64,000 nt of DNA from Caldicellulosiruptor hydrothermalis 108 (lineage in GTDB: Bacteria; Bacillota; Thermoanaerobacteria; Caldicellulosiruptorales; Caldicellulosiruptoraceae). The notes under the pieces are model-generated. The model searched no databases. It saw only the letters and a program-made list of their open reading frames with translations, and was not told where the DNA came from. Position 1 is the stretch's first letter, and the number at the start of each line of letters is the position of its first letter. The position numbers and the translations under genes were made by a program. The stretch is from positions 1,313,001 to 1,377,000 of the forward strand of contig NC_014652.1 of assembly GCF_000166355.1 (NCBI RefSeq), written 5' to 3'. This document shows, piece after piece, positions 1 to 9,435 of the stretch.

Positions 1-711
1 GCTACAATTGTTGGGACTGATGCTTTGAGTGACATAGCGCTTTTGAAAATTGACCCGAAATATGTAAAGGCTGTTGCTCCACTTGGAGACTCATCAAAAG
101 TAAAAGTTGGGGAGTTTGTGGTTGCAATAGGAAATCCTCTGGGGCAAGAGTTTGCTGGGACAGTTACATTTGGTGTTGTGAGCGCGGTCAATAGAAAGCT
201 TGATATGGGAAATGGTATTCAGATTCCACTGATTCAAACTGATGCTGCGATAAACCCAGGTAACAGTGGAGGAGCACTTGTAAATAGCAGTGGTGAGGTT
301 ATTGGCATCAACACAGCAAAGATTTCTCAAACAGGTGTTGAAGGAATGGGTTTTGCTATACCAATAAACTATGTAAAACCGATTATAAACGATTTGATGA
401 AGTATAAAAAAGTTTTAAGACCAACTATAGGTATATCTGTTATGGAGTACTACGACAGATCTGGTAATATTATGGGGATGTATATTTCAAGGGTTTATCC
501 AGGTACAGGTGCAGCAAAAGCTGGTTTAAAAGAAGGAGATATAATTTTGCAGATAGATGGTAAGAAAGTTACTACATTTTCAGATATTCAGTCAATACTT
601 TCAAATCATAAGATTGGTAACGTAATAACCATAAGAGTTCTGCGGGATGGCCAGACCAAGGACTTCAAAGTGACCTTGGGTACTCCTGTTGATACAACTA
701 CTAACGACTAA
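1..711 (+). CDS. htrA: HtrA/DegP-family trypsin-like serine protease, 5' part missing
   Basis: The reading frame is open from the first base, so the gene starts upstream of the window; 236 residues are visible. Seen: a catalytic-Asp context (SDIALLKID, Asp at visible residue 11) and the catalytic-Ser motif PGNSGGALVN (Ser at about residue 89). From about residue 140 there is one PDZ domain (GAAKAGLKEGDIILQIDG). The catalytic His and any membrane anchor would lie upstream. HtrA proteins degrade or refold misfolded proteins at the cell envelope, and Firmicute members are usually membrane-anchored with one PDZ domain, as here. A strong terminator follows, so this is the end of its transcript. 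The paralogue (HtrA, HtrB or YyxA type) cannot be assigned from the fragment. Confidence 0.93.
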   Translation, partial: ATIVGTDALSDIALLKIDPKYVKAVAPLGDSSKVKVGEFVVAIGNPLGQEFAGTVTFGVVSAVNRKLDMGNGIQIPLIQTDAAINPGNSGGALVNSSGEVIGINTAKISQTGVEGMGFAIPINYVKPIINDLMKYKKVLRPTIGISVMEYYDRSGNIMGMYISRVYPGTGAAKAGLKEGDIILQIDGKKVTTFSDIQSILSNHKIGNVITIRVLRDGQTKDFKVTLGTPVDTTTND

Positions 712-734
712 AATTAATTTCGGAAAGATTTGAT

Positions 735-775
735 CAGGTCACATCTTTTAAAAAAGAGGTGTGACCTGTTTTTTT
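735..775 (+). terminator. Rho-independent terminator after htrA
   Basis: A long stem (CAGGTCACATCTTTT pairing with AAAAGAGGTGTGACCTG, with one G-U pair) is followed directly by a run of seven T. It closes the protease transcript. Confidence 0.9.
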
Positions 776-788
776 GTATATTATCATT

Positions 789-911
789 CCGAATATTATT
801 TAAGCGCATTTTAATTTTGTTCACAATTAATTATTGACATAAAGGCTTTTGCTTTGATAATATGTACTTGTAGATACCAAACATTCGGATGTTATATTTA
901 AAAAATGTTCG
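789..911. promoter_or_regulatory. Cluster of PurBox-like sites upstream of the purine permease
   Basis: Three sequences resemble the Firmicute PurR PurBox core (CCGAAC followed by A/T). They are CCGAATATT on + at 789-797, CCGAATGTTT on - at 879-888, and TCGAACATTT on - at about 903-912. The first lies about 75 bp upstream of the predicted transcription start; the other two are in the leader. The middle site is also a small hairpin (AACAT-TCGG-ATGTT). The gene downstream is a purine permease beside the pur operon, which makes purine control plausible. The assignment is by consensus only, and two sites differ from it at one core base. Confidence 0.45.
834..861 (+). promoter_or_regulatory. Sigma-A-type promoter of the permease gene
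   Basis: A perfect -35 TTGACA (834-839) and a -10 GATAAT (856-861) are 16 bp apart. The predicted start near 868 leaves a leader of about 60 nt before the GTG start. Confidence 0.65.
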
Positions 912-929
912 AAGAAAGGTGGTATATTT

Positions 930-2318
930 GTGTTAGAAAATATTTTTAAGCTCAAAGAAAGAAGAACTGATGTAAAGACAGAGGTAATAGCAGGTTTTAC
1001 TACATTTATCACAATGGCGTACATAATCTTTGTCAATCCTTCTATTCTTAGCACGACCGGACTTGACAAGCATGCTGTATTTTTTGCAACATGTATTGGT
1101 GCAGCAGTTGGAACGCTTATAATGGCACTCTATGCTAATCTTCCATTTGCTCTTGCACCTGGGATGGGCCTTAACGCTTTCTTTACCTACACTGTATGCC
1201 TTCAAATGAAATATACTCCACAGCAGGCATTAGCAGCAGTGTTTATATCAGGTATTATATTTGTTATCATCACAGCAGTTGGGCTCAGACAAGCAATAGT
1301 TCGTTCTATACCTCAATCTTTAAAACATGCTATGACAGCAGGTATTGGACTTTTTATAGCTTTTATCGGGTTTATAAACAGTGGAATAGTAGTAATAGAC
1401 TCCGGTTCCAAACTTCCAAAGTTCGGCGATTTTACATCTGCTTTTAAGTCTTTGACAAATGACCCAAATATAAACTCAGCAATAATATCTTCACGTGGTG
1501 CGATTGTTGCTCTTATAGGACTTTTAATTATAGGAATTTTGATTGCAAAAAGAGTAAAAGGCGCAATTATTATTGGAATAATTATAGCCACAGTAATAAG
1601 CTTTCCTTTGAAAATTGTGGATTTGTCGAAATTTAAATTTTCGCTGGAGGCATTTAAAGTCTCTGCCTTCAACTTTGATTTTGCAGGTCTATTTGCGGCA
1701 CATGGCCAAGGAGGCGGCATAGGTGCGGTTCTTCTTAGTCTTTTTGCGGTGATATTGACATTTACTCTCATAGATATGTTTGATAGCATCGGGACATTTG
1801 TAGGTCTTGCTGATAAGGCTGGGATGCTTGATGAAAAAGGAGATATTCCAAATATGGACAGGGCATTGATGTCTGACGCGATTGCAACAATTGTTGGGGC
1901 TATCTTTGGTACTTCTACAGTAACAACTTATATCGAAAGCGCAGCTGGTATAGAAGAAGGTGGAAGAACAGGTCTTACATCCTTGGTCACAGGTATTTTA
2001 TTTATCCTTGCATTGGTGATTGCGCCGTTTATAGGGCTTGTGCCATCCCAGGCAACTGCTCCAGCGTTGATTGCTGTTGGTGTTATGATGATAAGCTCTA
2101 TCAAAAAGATTGACTTTAACGATTTTGAAGAAGCTCTTCCAGCATTTTTAACAATTGTAATTATGCCGTTTACTTACAGCATTGCAAATGGTATTTCAGC
2201 AGGTATTATATTCTATGTTCTGGTTAAACTTTTAAGAGGAAAAGCAAAAGAGGTTCATCCAATAACATACATTCTTGCTATACTCTTTATTTTGAGATTT
2301 ATGATTATTGCACACTAA
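930..2318 (+). CDS. pbuG: NCS2/AzgA-family purine (adenine/guanine/hypoxanthine) permease
   Basis: A 462-residue polytopic membrane protein that should import purine bases by proton symport. Family signatures seen: TTFITMAYIIFVNPSIL near residue 30, the loop FALAPGMGLNAFF near residue 75, DMFDSIGTFVGLADKAGML near residue 285, and the TSTVTTYIESAAGIEEGGR segment near residue 335. These are characteristic of AzgA/PbuG transporters rather than uracil or xanthine NCS2 members. GTG start with AAAGGTGG eight bases upstream. Gene position just before purC and PurBox-like upstream sites support a purine substrate; the exact base cannot be told from sequence. Length is normal. Confidence 0.9.
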   Translation: MLENIFKLKERRTDVKTEVIAGFTTFITMAYIIFVNPSILSTTGLDKHAVFFATCIGAAVGTLIMALYANLPFALAPGMGLNAFFTYTVCLQMKYTPQQALAAVFISGIIFVIITAVGLRQAIVRSIPQSLKHAMTAGIGLFIAFIGFINSGIVVIDSGSKLPKFGDFTSAFKSLTNDPNINSAIISSRGAIVALIGLLIIGILIAKRVKGAIIIGIIIATVISFPLKIVDLSKFKFSLEAFKVSAFNFDFAGLFAAHGQGGGIGAVLLSLFAVILTFTLIDMFDSIGTFVGLADKAGMLDEKGDIPNMDRALMSDAIATIVGAIFGTSTVTTYIESAAGIEEGGRTGLTSLVTGILFILALVIAPFIGLVPSQATAPALIAVGVMMISSIKKIDFNDFEEALPAFLTIVIMPFTYSIANGISAGIIFYVLVKLLRGKAKEVHPITYILAILFILRFMIIAH

Positions 2319-2323
2319 AAGAA

Positions 2324-2352
2324 AAAGGGGAGCATGCAGATTGCTCCCCTTT
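2324..2352 (+). terminator. Intercistronic hairpin between permease and purC (weak or partial terminator)
   Basis: An uninterrupted 11-bp stem (AAAGGGGAGCA with TGCTCCCCTTT) has only three T at its end, followed by AAAAATCC. It lacks a proper U-tract, so it may be a partial terminator or a 3'-end stabiliser. No strong promoter is visible between it and purC (best candidate TTGCTA-17-TAGCAT at 2382-2410), so some purC transcription may come by read-through. Confidence 0.45.
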
Positions 2353-2441
2353 AAAAATCCAGGTATTGCATAAATATACATTGCTATCTCTCAAAGAAGG
2401 CTTTAGCATTTACACTAATTGATAATTGGGAGGCTTTTAAA

Positions 2442-3164
2442 ATGAGTTATGTTATTACAAAACTTTTGTATGAAGGCAAAGCAAAAAAAGTTTATGAAAC
2501 TGAGAACCCAGATGTTGTTGTAATTGAGTACAAAGATGATGCAACAGCTTTCGACGGTACAAAAAGAGGTATAATTAATAATAAAGGAGTTGTCAACAAC
2601 TTAGTGGCAAACCATTTCTTTAAAATATTAGAGACCAACAAAATTCCCACACATTTTATTGAGCAAATTGATGAGAGAAAGACAGCTGTTAAGAAAGTGC
2701 AGATAATTCCAGTTGAAGTTATTGTGAGAAATGTAGCTGCAGGTTCACTATGCAAAAGACTTGGACTTGAAGAGGGAGCGATTTTGAAAAGACCTATCTT
2801 AGAATTTTGTTACAAGAACGATGCCCTTCACGACCCTCAGGTAAATCAATACCATATCCTGGCTTTGGAACTTGCAACCGAAGGGGAAATTAGGAAGATT
2901 GAAGAGTATTCATTTAAAATTAACGACGTGCTCAGAAATTATTTAAAACAAGTTAACATTGACCTCATTGATTTCAAACTTGAATTTGGCAGGTACAAAG
3001 GAGAGGTAATCTTGGCTGATGAGATTTCTCCCGACACCTGTAGGTTCTGGGATACTACAACTAAGGAAAAGCTTGATAAGGATAGATTTAGAAGAGACCT
3101 TGGAAATGTGGAAGAGGCATATATGGAAATATTAAGAAGACTTGGTCTTGATAAAAATAAGTAA
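2442..3164 (+). CDS. purC: Phosphoribosylaminoimidazole-succinocarboxamide synthase (SAICAR synthetase)
   Basis: Joins aspartate to CAIR with ATP to give SAICAR in de novo IMP synthesis. The 240-residue length is normal for bacterial PurC. Seen: N-terminal [16 protein letters not shown], the central [19 protein letters not shown] stretch, and SPDTCRFWD near residue 200. ATG start with GGGAGGC seven bases upstream. It is the first gene of a nine-gene purine operon; purE, purK and purB, which precede purC in Bacillus, are absent here. Confidence 0.97.
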   Translation: MSYVITKLLYEGKAKKVYETENPDVVVIEYKDDATAFDGTKRGIINNKGVVNNLVANHFFKILETNKIPTHFIEQIDERKTAVKKVQIIPVEVIVRNVAAGSLCKRLGLEEGAILKRPILEFCYKNDALHDPQVNQYHILALELATEGEIRKIEEYSFKINDVLRNYLKQVNIDLIDFKLEFGRYKGEVILADEISPDTCRFWDTTTKEKLDKDRFRRDLGNVEEAYMEILRRLGLDKNK

Positions 3165-3197
3165 AATCAAAATAATTATTTGAAAGGGGATATAGAA

Positions 3198-3446
3198 ATG
3201 CTCAAGGCAGAAATCTTTGTATATTTAAAAAAATCAATTTCAGACCCACCTGGTATTGCTGTGTTGAATTCTTTAAAAAGTCTGGGATTTGACAATGTAG
3301 AGAAAGTTAGAATGGGAAAGTATATTGTGGTATATTTGAACGAAAATGATATTGAAAAAGCAAAAGAATTGGTAAAACTTATGTGTGAAAAGCTTTTATG
3401 CAACCCTGTTATGGAAGAGTACAAGTTTAACATTTTGGAGGAGTAA
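3198..3446 (+). CDS. purS: Phosphoribosylformylglycinamidine synthase, PurS subunit
   Basis: A small subunit of 82 residues that links PurL and PurQ in the three-part FGAM synthetase of Firmicutes. Seen: KAEIFVYLKKSISDPPG at the start, then SLGFDNVEKVRMGKYIVV, typical of PurS. A TTG 18 bases upstream would also be in frame, but the ATG at 3198 is chosen because AAAGGGG lies eight bases before it and it gives the normal length. It sits between purC and purQ with only three bases to purQ, the standard order. Confidence 0.95.
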   Translation: MLKAEIFVYLKKSISDPPGIAVLNSLKSLGFDNVEKVRMGKYIVVYLNENDIEKAKELVKLMCEKLLCNPVMEEYKFNILEE

Positions 3447-3449
3447 GAG

Positions 3450-4148
3450 ATGAAGTTTGGCGTTGTAGTTTTTCCGGGTTCTAACTGTGACAGTGATTGT
3501 TTTCATGTAATTAAAGATGTAATAAATGAGGATGTCGAGTATATTTGGCACGACAGTGATGAAAAATTAACGGGGTTTGATTGTATAATCTTGCCTGGAG
3601 GATTTTCGTACGGGGATTATTTGAGGGCTGGAGCAATAGCAAGGTTTTCAAAAATAATGCCAAGAATAGAGGAATTTGCCCAAAATGGAGGACTTGTGAT
3701 AGGTATATGCAATGGGTTTCAGATTTTAACTGAAAGTCATCTTTTGCCAGGCGCGCTGATAAGAAACAAGAATCTTAAGTTTATTTGCAGTGACCAGTAT
3801 GTAAAGGTAGTGAATACAAACACTCCTTTTACTAATCTCTACAAAGAAGGAGAGGTAATAAACCTGCCTATTGCCCATGGCGAGGGTAACTATGTTGTGG
3901 ATGAAGAAACATTAAAACAAATAATTCAAAATCAACAGATTGTGCTGCAGTATTGTGATAAATATGGCAACGTCAATGATGAAACAAATCCTAATGGTTC
4001 TATTCTAAACATAGCAGGTATATGTAACAAGGAAAAAAATGTTTTTGGACTCATGCCTCATCCTGAAAGAAGCAGCGAGAAAATCCTTGGTTGTGAAGAT
4101 GGTAAAAGAGTATTTTTAAGCATTGTCAATTATTTGAAGTCGAGGTGA
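3450..4148 (+). CDS. purQ: Phosphoribosylformylglycinamidine synthase, glutamine amidotransferase subunit PurQ
   Basis: Releases ammonia from glutamine and passes it to PurL. The protein has 232 residues. The nucleophile Cys87 lies in [10 protein letters not shown], and the His/Glu pair of the class I triad is in [11 protein letters not shown] near residue 206. [13 protein letters not shown] near residue 49 is typical of PurQ. The stop overlaps the ribosome site of purL. The separate PurS-PurQ-PurL arrangement agrees with the small PurL encoded next. Confidence 0.97.
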   Translation: MKFGVVVFPGSNCDSDCFHVIKDVINEDVEYIWHDSDEKLTGFDCIILPGGFSYGDYLRAGAIARFSKIMPRIEEFAQNGGLVIGICNGFQILTESHLLPGALIRNKNLKFICSDQYVKVVNTNTPFTNLYKEGEVINLPIAHGEGNYVVDEETLKQIIQNQQIVLQYCDKYGNVNDETNPNGSILNIAGICNKEKNVFGLMPHPERSSEKILGCEDGKRVFLSIVNYLKSR

Positions 4149-4154
4149 GAGGTT

Positions 4155-6347
4155 TTGAAAAAACATCTTTATGAAGAAGTGGGACTGACATACAATGAGT
4201 ATAAAATAATTGTGGAAATTCTGGGGAGAGAACCGAATGAGCTTGAGCTTAATCTTTTTGGGGTTATGTGGTCTGAGCATTGTGGGTATAAAAACTCAAA
4301 AGCGTTTTTAAAGAATCTTCCTACAAAAGGTGAGCATATCCTTCAAGGTCCAGGAGAAAATGCAGGGATTGTTGACATTGGTGATGGATATGCAGTGTGT
4401 TTTAAAGTAGAGAGTCACAATCACCCATCAGCAGTAGAACCGTACGAAGGTGCAGCAACAGGAGTTGGCGGGATAATACGAGATATATTTACAATGGGAG
4501 CAAGACCAATAGCTCTTTTGGATTCACTCAAGTTTGGCAACCTCAATGATAACAGAACAAAATACTTGTTTGAAGGGGTTGTAGCTGGTATTGCAGGATA
4601 TGGCAACTGTGTAGGTATTCCCACTGTAGGTGGTGAGACCACATTTGACCCTGTTTACAAAAACAATATCTTGGTCAATGTCATGTGTGTAGGTATTATG
4701 AAGAAAGATAAAATTTTCAAAGGGGTTGCCCAGGGAGTAGGCAATTCTGTGTTTTATGTTGGACATACCACTGGTAGAGATGGAATGGGTGGAGCAACAT
4801 TTGCGTCAACAGATCTTACAGCTGAATTAGAGGAGAAAAGGTCTGCTGTGCAGGTTGGAGACCCATTTATGGAAAAGCTCCTTTTAGAAGCGTGTCTAGA
4901 ACTTTTTCAGACAGATGCAGTTGTTGGTATTCAAGACATGGGTGCAGCAGGGCTTACTTCTTCAACATGTGAGACAGCGGCAAGAGCGGGAACAGGAATC
5001 GAGATAGATGTAGCACTCGTTCCAAAAAGAGAAGAAGGTATGAACCCAATTGAGGTTATGCTTTCAGAGTCACAGGAGAGAATGCTTGTCATTGTTAAAA
5101 AAGAAAGAGAAGAAGAGGTATATAAAATATTTGAAAAATGGGGACTTCATGCAGTAAAAATAGGAAAAGTTACAGATGATGGTATGCTAAGGGTTCTTGA
5201 AAATGGAAAAGTAATTGCAGAGGTTCCTGCAAAGGCACTTGCTCATGCGCCAGCTTATGTCAGAGAGATAAAAGAGCCAGCGATAATAAAAGAGGCTGAA
5301 AAATTTGATATATATTCAATTCCGCAACCAAATGATTTAAACGAGGCAATCTGCAAGATGATTTCAAATCCTAACCTTGCAAGCAAAGAGTACATCTATC
5401 GCCAGTATGACCATATGGTCAGAACAGATACTGTCATAAGACCAGGTCATGATGCAAGTCTTTTGAGAATAAAAGGAACAAAGAAAGGAATTGCTGTCAC
5501 AATAGATAGTAACGGCAGATACTGTTATTTAAATCCATATGAAGGAGTTCAACTTGTGTTGGCAGAAAGTTATAGAAATATTGTAGCTGTTGGGGCAAAG
5601 CCACTTGCAATCACAGATGGACTTAACTTTGGAAATCCGCACTATCCGGAAATTTACTACCAGTTTGTCAAGACAATTGAAGGAATGAAAGTTGCATGCG
5701 AGCATTTTGAAACACCTGTGACTGGTGGAAATGTATCATTCTATAACCAGTCAGAAGAAGGAGCTATTTACCCTACGCCTGTAATTGGAATGGTAGGTAG
5801 AATTGATAATATTGAAAAAGCTGTTGATATTTCATTTAAAAATGAAGGTGATTTGATTGCAGTTGTTGGTAGAACCTCAGATGATATTGGAGCAAGCGAA
5901 TATTTAAGTTTTTATCATGGGATAGTTTCTGGTAGGGTACCAAAACTCGATTTAAAGCTTCACAAAAAAATATGTGATAAGATCTTAGAATGTATCAACA
6001 AAGGACTTTTCAGTTCTGTTCATGATATTTCGGATGGAGGTTTTGCAATTGCTCTTATAGAAAGTGCATTAAGAGGTTCAAAGGGTGCTGAGCTGCAAAT
6101 TAAAACAGAGCTAAGAGAAGATTTTTATCTTTTTAGTGAAACACCAGGAAGGTTTGTTGTTACATTCCAAGAAAATAATTTAAGAAAAATACAGGATATA
6201 TTAGATGACATTGAGTTTACTGTAGTAGGAAGAGTAACAGATGAGTTTGCGATAAATGGTAAAATAAATGATAAAGATATTCATTTGGACTTAAAAGAGG
6301 TGGAGAGAATATATCAGGAGGCAATACCATGTGCTTTAAAGAGTTAG
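4155..6347 (+). CDS. purL: Phosphoribosylformylglycinamidine synthase, PurL subunit (small type)
   Basis: ATP-dependent amidation of FGAR to FGAM, using ammonia from PurQ. At 730 residues this is the small PurL that needs PurS and PurQ, not the fused enzyme of about 1300 residues. Seen: [12 protein letters not shown] near residue 37, [20 protein letters not shown] near residue 83, and duplicated PurM-like folds ([26 protein letters not shown]). The start is TTG with AGGTGA six bases upstream. The 3' end overlaps purF by 19 bp, which suggests translational coupling. Confidence 0.97.
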   Translation: MKKHLYEEVGLTYNEYKIIVEILGREPNELELNLFGVMWSEHCGYKNSKAFLKNLPTKGEHILQGPGENAGIVDIGDGYAVCFKVESHNHPSAVEPYEGAATGVGGIIRDIFTMGARPIALLDSLKFGNLNDNRTKYLFEGVVAGIAGYGNCVGIPTVGGETTFDPVYKNNILVNVMCVGIMKKDKIFKGVAQGVGNSVFYVGHTTGRDGMGGATFASTDLTAELEEKRSAVQVGDPFMEKLLLEACLELFQTDAVVGIQDMGAAGLTSSTCETAARAGTGIEIDVALVPKREEGMNPIEVMLSESQERMLVIVKKEREEEVYKIFEKWGLHAVKIGKVTDDGMLRVLENGKVIAEVPAKALAHAPAYVREIKEPAIIKEAEKFDIYSIPQPNDLNEAICKMISNPNLASKEYIYRQYDHMVRTDTVIRPGHDASLLRIKGTKKGIAVTIDSNGRYCYLNPYEGVQLVLAESYRNIVAVGAKPLAITDGLNFGNPHYPEIYYQFVKTIEGMKVACEHFETPVTGGNVSFYNQSEEGAIYPTPVIGMVGRIDNIEKAVDISFKNEGDLIAVVGRTSDDIGASEYLSFYHGIVSGRVPKLDLKLHKKICDKILECINKGLFSSVHDISDGGFAIALIESALRGSKGAELQIKTELREDFYLFSETPGRFVVTFQENNLRKIQDILDDIEFTVVGRVTDEFAINGKINDKDIHLDLKEVERIYQEAIPCALKS

Positions 6348-7753
6348 AAGAAAACTTTAAAGACCATTGTGGGATATTTGGCATATATTGCCCGGATGGT
6401 AAGCTTGACGTTGCAAAGATTACTTATTTTGGACTTTACGCTCTTCAACACAGAGGCCAGGAAAGCAGCGGTATTGCTGTAAATGACTCGGGGAATATCA
6501 TTTATCATAAGGACAATGGTCTTGTCAATGAAGTTTTCAACGAGGTTGTGCTAAATCATCTTAAAGGATATTCAGCAATTGGTCATGTAAGGTATTCTAC
6601 TACAGGCAAAAGTGACAGGGAAAACGCTCAGCCTCTTGTCATAAAATACAGAAAAGGTCATATGGCTCTTGCGCACAATGGCAATCTTGTCAATGCACAT
6701 ATAATAAGAGAGAAACTTGAGCAGGAAGGCGCAATCTTTCAAACAACTATCGATTCTGAAGTTATTGCAAGTTTGATTTCTCGCAACAGGATAAAATCCG
6801 AAAATATCGAAGAAGCCATTTTAAAAACTATGGATGAAATAAAAGGGGCATATTCTTTGCTGATTTTAACACCCAACAAACTTATTGCAGTAAGAGACCC
6901 TTATGGACTTAGACCTTTGGTAATGGGAAAGATAAGCAACAGTATTTGTTTTGCATCAGAAACATGCGCCCTGGACACTATCGGAGCCGAATATATCCGA
7001 GATGTTGAACCAGGAGAGATAATTTCGGTAACTAAAAGTGGTATTAAGAGTGTAAAATACAATAATAGCACTAAACACTTATGTGTATTTGAATTTATCT
7101 ACTTTGCAAGGGCTGACTCATACTTGGAAGGAATAAGTGTTTATGAAATAAGAAAAAGGCTTGGGAAACAACTTTGCAAAGAGTCTTATGTTGACTGCGA
7201 CATTGTAATTGGTGTGCCCGACTCTGGAACAACTGCTGCAATTGGCTTTGCGGAAGAGGCCAATATTCCATTTTCAGAAGGTTTTATAAAAAATAGATAT
7301 ATAGGAAGGACATTCATAAAACCAGAACAGACACAAAGAGAAATCGCTGTGAGAATAAAGCTTAATGTCTTAAAAAGCAATGTAGAGGGAAAAAGGGTGG
7401 TTTTAATTGATGATTCTATTGTAAGGGGAACAACATCGCGAAAGATTATAAAAATGCTGCGAGATGCAGGGGCAACAGAGGTTCATCTTAGGATAAGCTC
7501 TCCACCAGTTGTTTTTCCTTGTTACTACGGTATAGATACACCTGACAGAAAAGAGTTGATTGCAGCAAATTACTCAACTGAGGAGATTGCAAGGATTTTA
7601 GGTGCTGACTCATTAGAGTACTTGAGCTTAAACGGACTGAATGAGGTCTTTGATGGGAGAATCCATCAGTTTTGTACAGCATGTTTTAGCGGGGAGTATG
7701 TAACCGAGATACCAGAGAATTTTAATAAATATATTCTTGAAGAGGGTGTTTGA
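6329..7753 (+). CDS. purF: Amidophosphoribosyltransferase (glutamine PRPP amidotransferase)
   Basis: The committing step of purine synthesis: PRPP plus glutamine gives phosphoribosylamine. The protein has 474 residues. The glutaminase nucleophile is Cys14 (DHCGIFGIY), preceded by a 13-residue propeptide that must be removed, as in the Bacillus enzyme. The PRPP-binding loop is [13 protein letters not shown] near residue 355. Cysteines in [18 protein letters not shown] and CTACFSGEY match the positions of the four iron-sulfur ligands of the Bacillus type, so an oxygen-labile 4Fe-4S cluster is expected. CAGGAGG precedes the ATG by seven bases, inside the end of purL. Confidence 0.97.
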   Translation: MCFKELEENFKDHCGIFGIYCPDGKLDVAKITYFGLYALQHRGQESSGIAVNDSGNIIYHKDNGLVNEVFNEVVLNHLKGYSAIGHVRYSTTGKSDRENAQPLVIKYRKGHMALAHNGNLVNAHIIREKLEQEGAIFQTTIDSEVIASLISRNRIKSENIEEAILKTMDEIKGAYSLLILTPNKLIAVRDPYGLRPLVMGKISNSICFASETCALDTIGAEYIRDVEPGEIISVTKSGIKSVKYNNSTKHLCVFEFIYFARADSYLEGISVYEIRKRLGKQLCKESYVDCDIVIGVPDSGTTAAIGFAEEANIPFSEGFIKNRYIGRTFIKPEQTQREIAVRIKLNVLKSNVEGKRVVLIDDSIVRGTTSRKIIKMLRDAGATEVHLRISSPPVVFPCYYGIDTPDRKELIAANYSTEEIARILGADSLEYLSLNGLNEVFDGRIHQFCTACFSGEYVTEIPENFNKYILEEGV

Positions 7754-7756
7754 AGA

Positions 7757-8782
7757 ATGACCACATATAAGGATGCGGGCGTGAACATTGAAGAAGGTTA
7801 CAAAGCAGTGAATTTGATTAAAAGCTTGGCGAGAGAAACTTTTGACTCAAATGTTATTACTGACATAGGTAGTTTTGGGAGTATGTATCTTTTGAATATT
7901 GGAAGTTCTGAATATATTTTGGTTTCTGGCACAGATGGAGTTGGTACTAAACTGAAGATTGCATTTTACCTTGATAAGCACGACACTGTTGGTATAGACT
8001 GTGTTGCAATGTGCGTCAACGATGTTTTATGTCATGGTGCAAAACCACTTTTCTTTTTAGACTATGTTGCATGTGGTAAACTAAACAGTAGCAAGATTGC
8101 AAGCATTGTGAAAGGCATTGCAGAAGGTTGCAAAATGGCTGGATGTTCACTTGTAGGCGGAGAGACTGCTGAGATGCCAAGATTTTACAAAGAGGATGAG
8201 TACGATTTGGCAGGGTTTGCAGTTGGAATTGTAGAAAAGCAAAAAGCGGTGTATGGCAAAGATGTGAACCAAGAAGATATTATAATTGGCCTTGCTTCAA
8301 GCGGTGTTCACAGCAATGGTTATTCACTTGTAAGAAAAGTTTTTGGGATAGATGATAATCCAAAAGTGCTTGGAAAGATATATGAAGAGCTTGGGGTGTC
8401 ACTTGGGGAAGAGCTATTAAAGCCTACAAGGATATATGTAAAACCTGTTTTGAAAGTGCTTGAAAGGGTAAATGTTAAAGGAATAGCTCATATTACTGGC
8501 GGTGGATTTTTTGAAAATATACCTCGTGCTTTTCCGAAAGGTTACTCTGCCATCATCGAAAAAGGTAGTTGGGAAGTTCCTGCTATATTTAGGTTGATTC
8601 AGGAACATGGAAAAGTAGAAGAAAGAGAGATGTTTTCAACATTTAACATGGGAATAGGTATGATTCTAATAGTTTCTAAAGAAGGTGTGGATTTGACATT
8701 GAAGATTTTAGAACAAGAGAAAGTAAATGCATGGGTAATAGGTGCAATTCAAAAAGGTGAAGACGGAGTTGTTTTAAAATGA
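7757..8782 (+). CDS. purM: Phosphoribosylformylglycinamidine cyclo-ligase (AIR synthetase)
   Basis: ATP-dependent ring closure of FGAM to AIR. The length of 341 residues is normal. Seen: VSGTDGVGTKLKIAF near residue 57, the metal-binding region VAMCVNDVLCHGAKPLFFLD near residue 80, GGETAEMPRFY near residue 135 and the C-terminal HITGGGFFENIPRAFP motif. The gene starts three bases after purF and its stop overlaps the purN start (ATGA), so the two are probably translationally coupled. Confidence 0.97.
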   Translation: MTTYKDAGVNIEEGYKAVNLIKSLARETFDSNVITDIGSFGSMYLLNIGSSEYILVSGTDGVGTKLKIAFYLDKHDTVGIDCVAMCVNDVLCHGAKPLFFLDYVACGKLNSSKIASIVKGIAEGCKMAGCSLVGGETAEMPRFYKEDEYDLAGFAVGIVEKQKAVYGKDVNQEDIIIGLASSGVHSNGYSLVRKVFGIDDNPKVLGKIYEELGVSLGEELLKPTRIYVKPVLKVLERVNVKGIAHITGGGFFENIPRAFPKGYSAIIEKGSWEVPAIFRLIQEHGKVEEREMFSTFNMGIGMILIVSKEGVDLTLKILEQEKVNAWVIGAIQKGEDGVVLK

Positions 8783-9435
8783 AAAAATTAGCTGTATTTG
8801 TTTCAGGTTCAGGTTCTAATCTTCAGGCAATCATTGACCAGATTAAAATTGGAGAGATACCAGCTACTATCTCATGTGTCATATCCAACAAAAAAGATGC
8901 ATATGCACTTGAAAGGGCAAGAAAAAACGGTATTCAAGCAATTTATATATCCAGGAGAGATTTTCCTTCTTCTTTGGAGTATGAAAAATATTTGGTAAAG
9001 TTACTTAAATGTCAAAAAATTGATTACGTCATTTTAGCAGGTTTCCTTTATATATTTTCAGAGTATTTTGTGGAAGAGTTCAAGAACAGAATTGTAAACA
9101 TTCATCCTTCCTTGCTACCAGCATTTGGTGGTAAAGGTATGTATGGCATAAACGTACACAGAAGTGTGTTAGAATATGGAATGAAGGTAACAGGTGCAAC
9201 AGTCCATTTTGTTGATGCAGTACCTGACGGTGGTCCAATAATCTTGCAAAAAGCTATATATGTAAGGGAAGATGATACTCCAGAGACTCTTCAAAAGAGG
9301 GTACTTGAAGAGGTTGAATGGAAGATATATCCTTTAGCTATAAAGCTTCTTTGTGAAGATAAGATAGAAGTCATAGGAAGAAAAGTTATCATAAAGGACA
9401 AGGAAATCTTAAAAAAGGTGGGAATTGAGATATGA
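8779..9435 (+). CDS. purN: Phosphoribosylglycinamide formyltransferase
   Basis: Transfers a formyl group from 10-formyltetrahydrofolate to GAR. The protein has 218 residues, slightly longer than the common 190-205. Seen: N-terminal [17 protein letters not shown], the catalytic [12 protein letters not shown] (Asn and His, about residues 111-113), and the conserved Asp in [13 protein letters not shown]. The variant loop [10 protein letters not shown] is common in clostridial PurN. It overlaps purM and purH by 4 bp each. Confidence 0.96.
   Translation: MKKLAVFVSGSGSNLQAIIDQIKIGEIPATISCVISNKKDAYALERARKNGIQAIYISRRDFPSSLEYEKYLVKLLKCQKIDYVILAGFLYIFSEYFVEEFKNRIVNIHPSLLPAFGGKGMYGINVHRSVLEYGMKVTGATVHFVDAVPDGGPIILQKAIYVREDDTPETLQKRVLEEVEWKIYPLAIKLLCEDKIEVIGRKVIIKDKEILKKVGIEI

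Noticed and set aside
780-929. Purine riboswitch before the permease
   Set aside because: The conserved core (TTTCTACC and paired loop segments) is absent; only protein-site-like motifs are seen.
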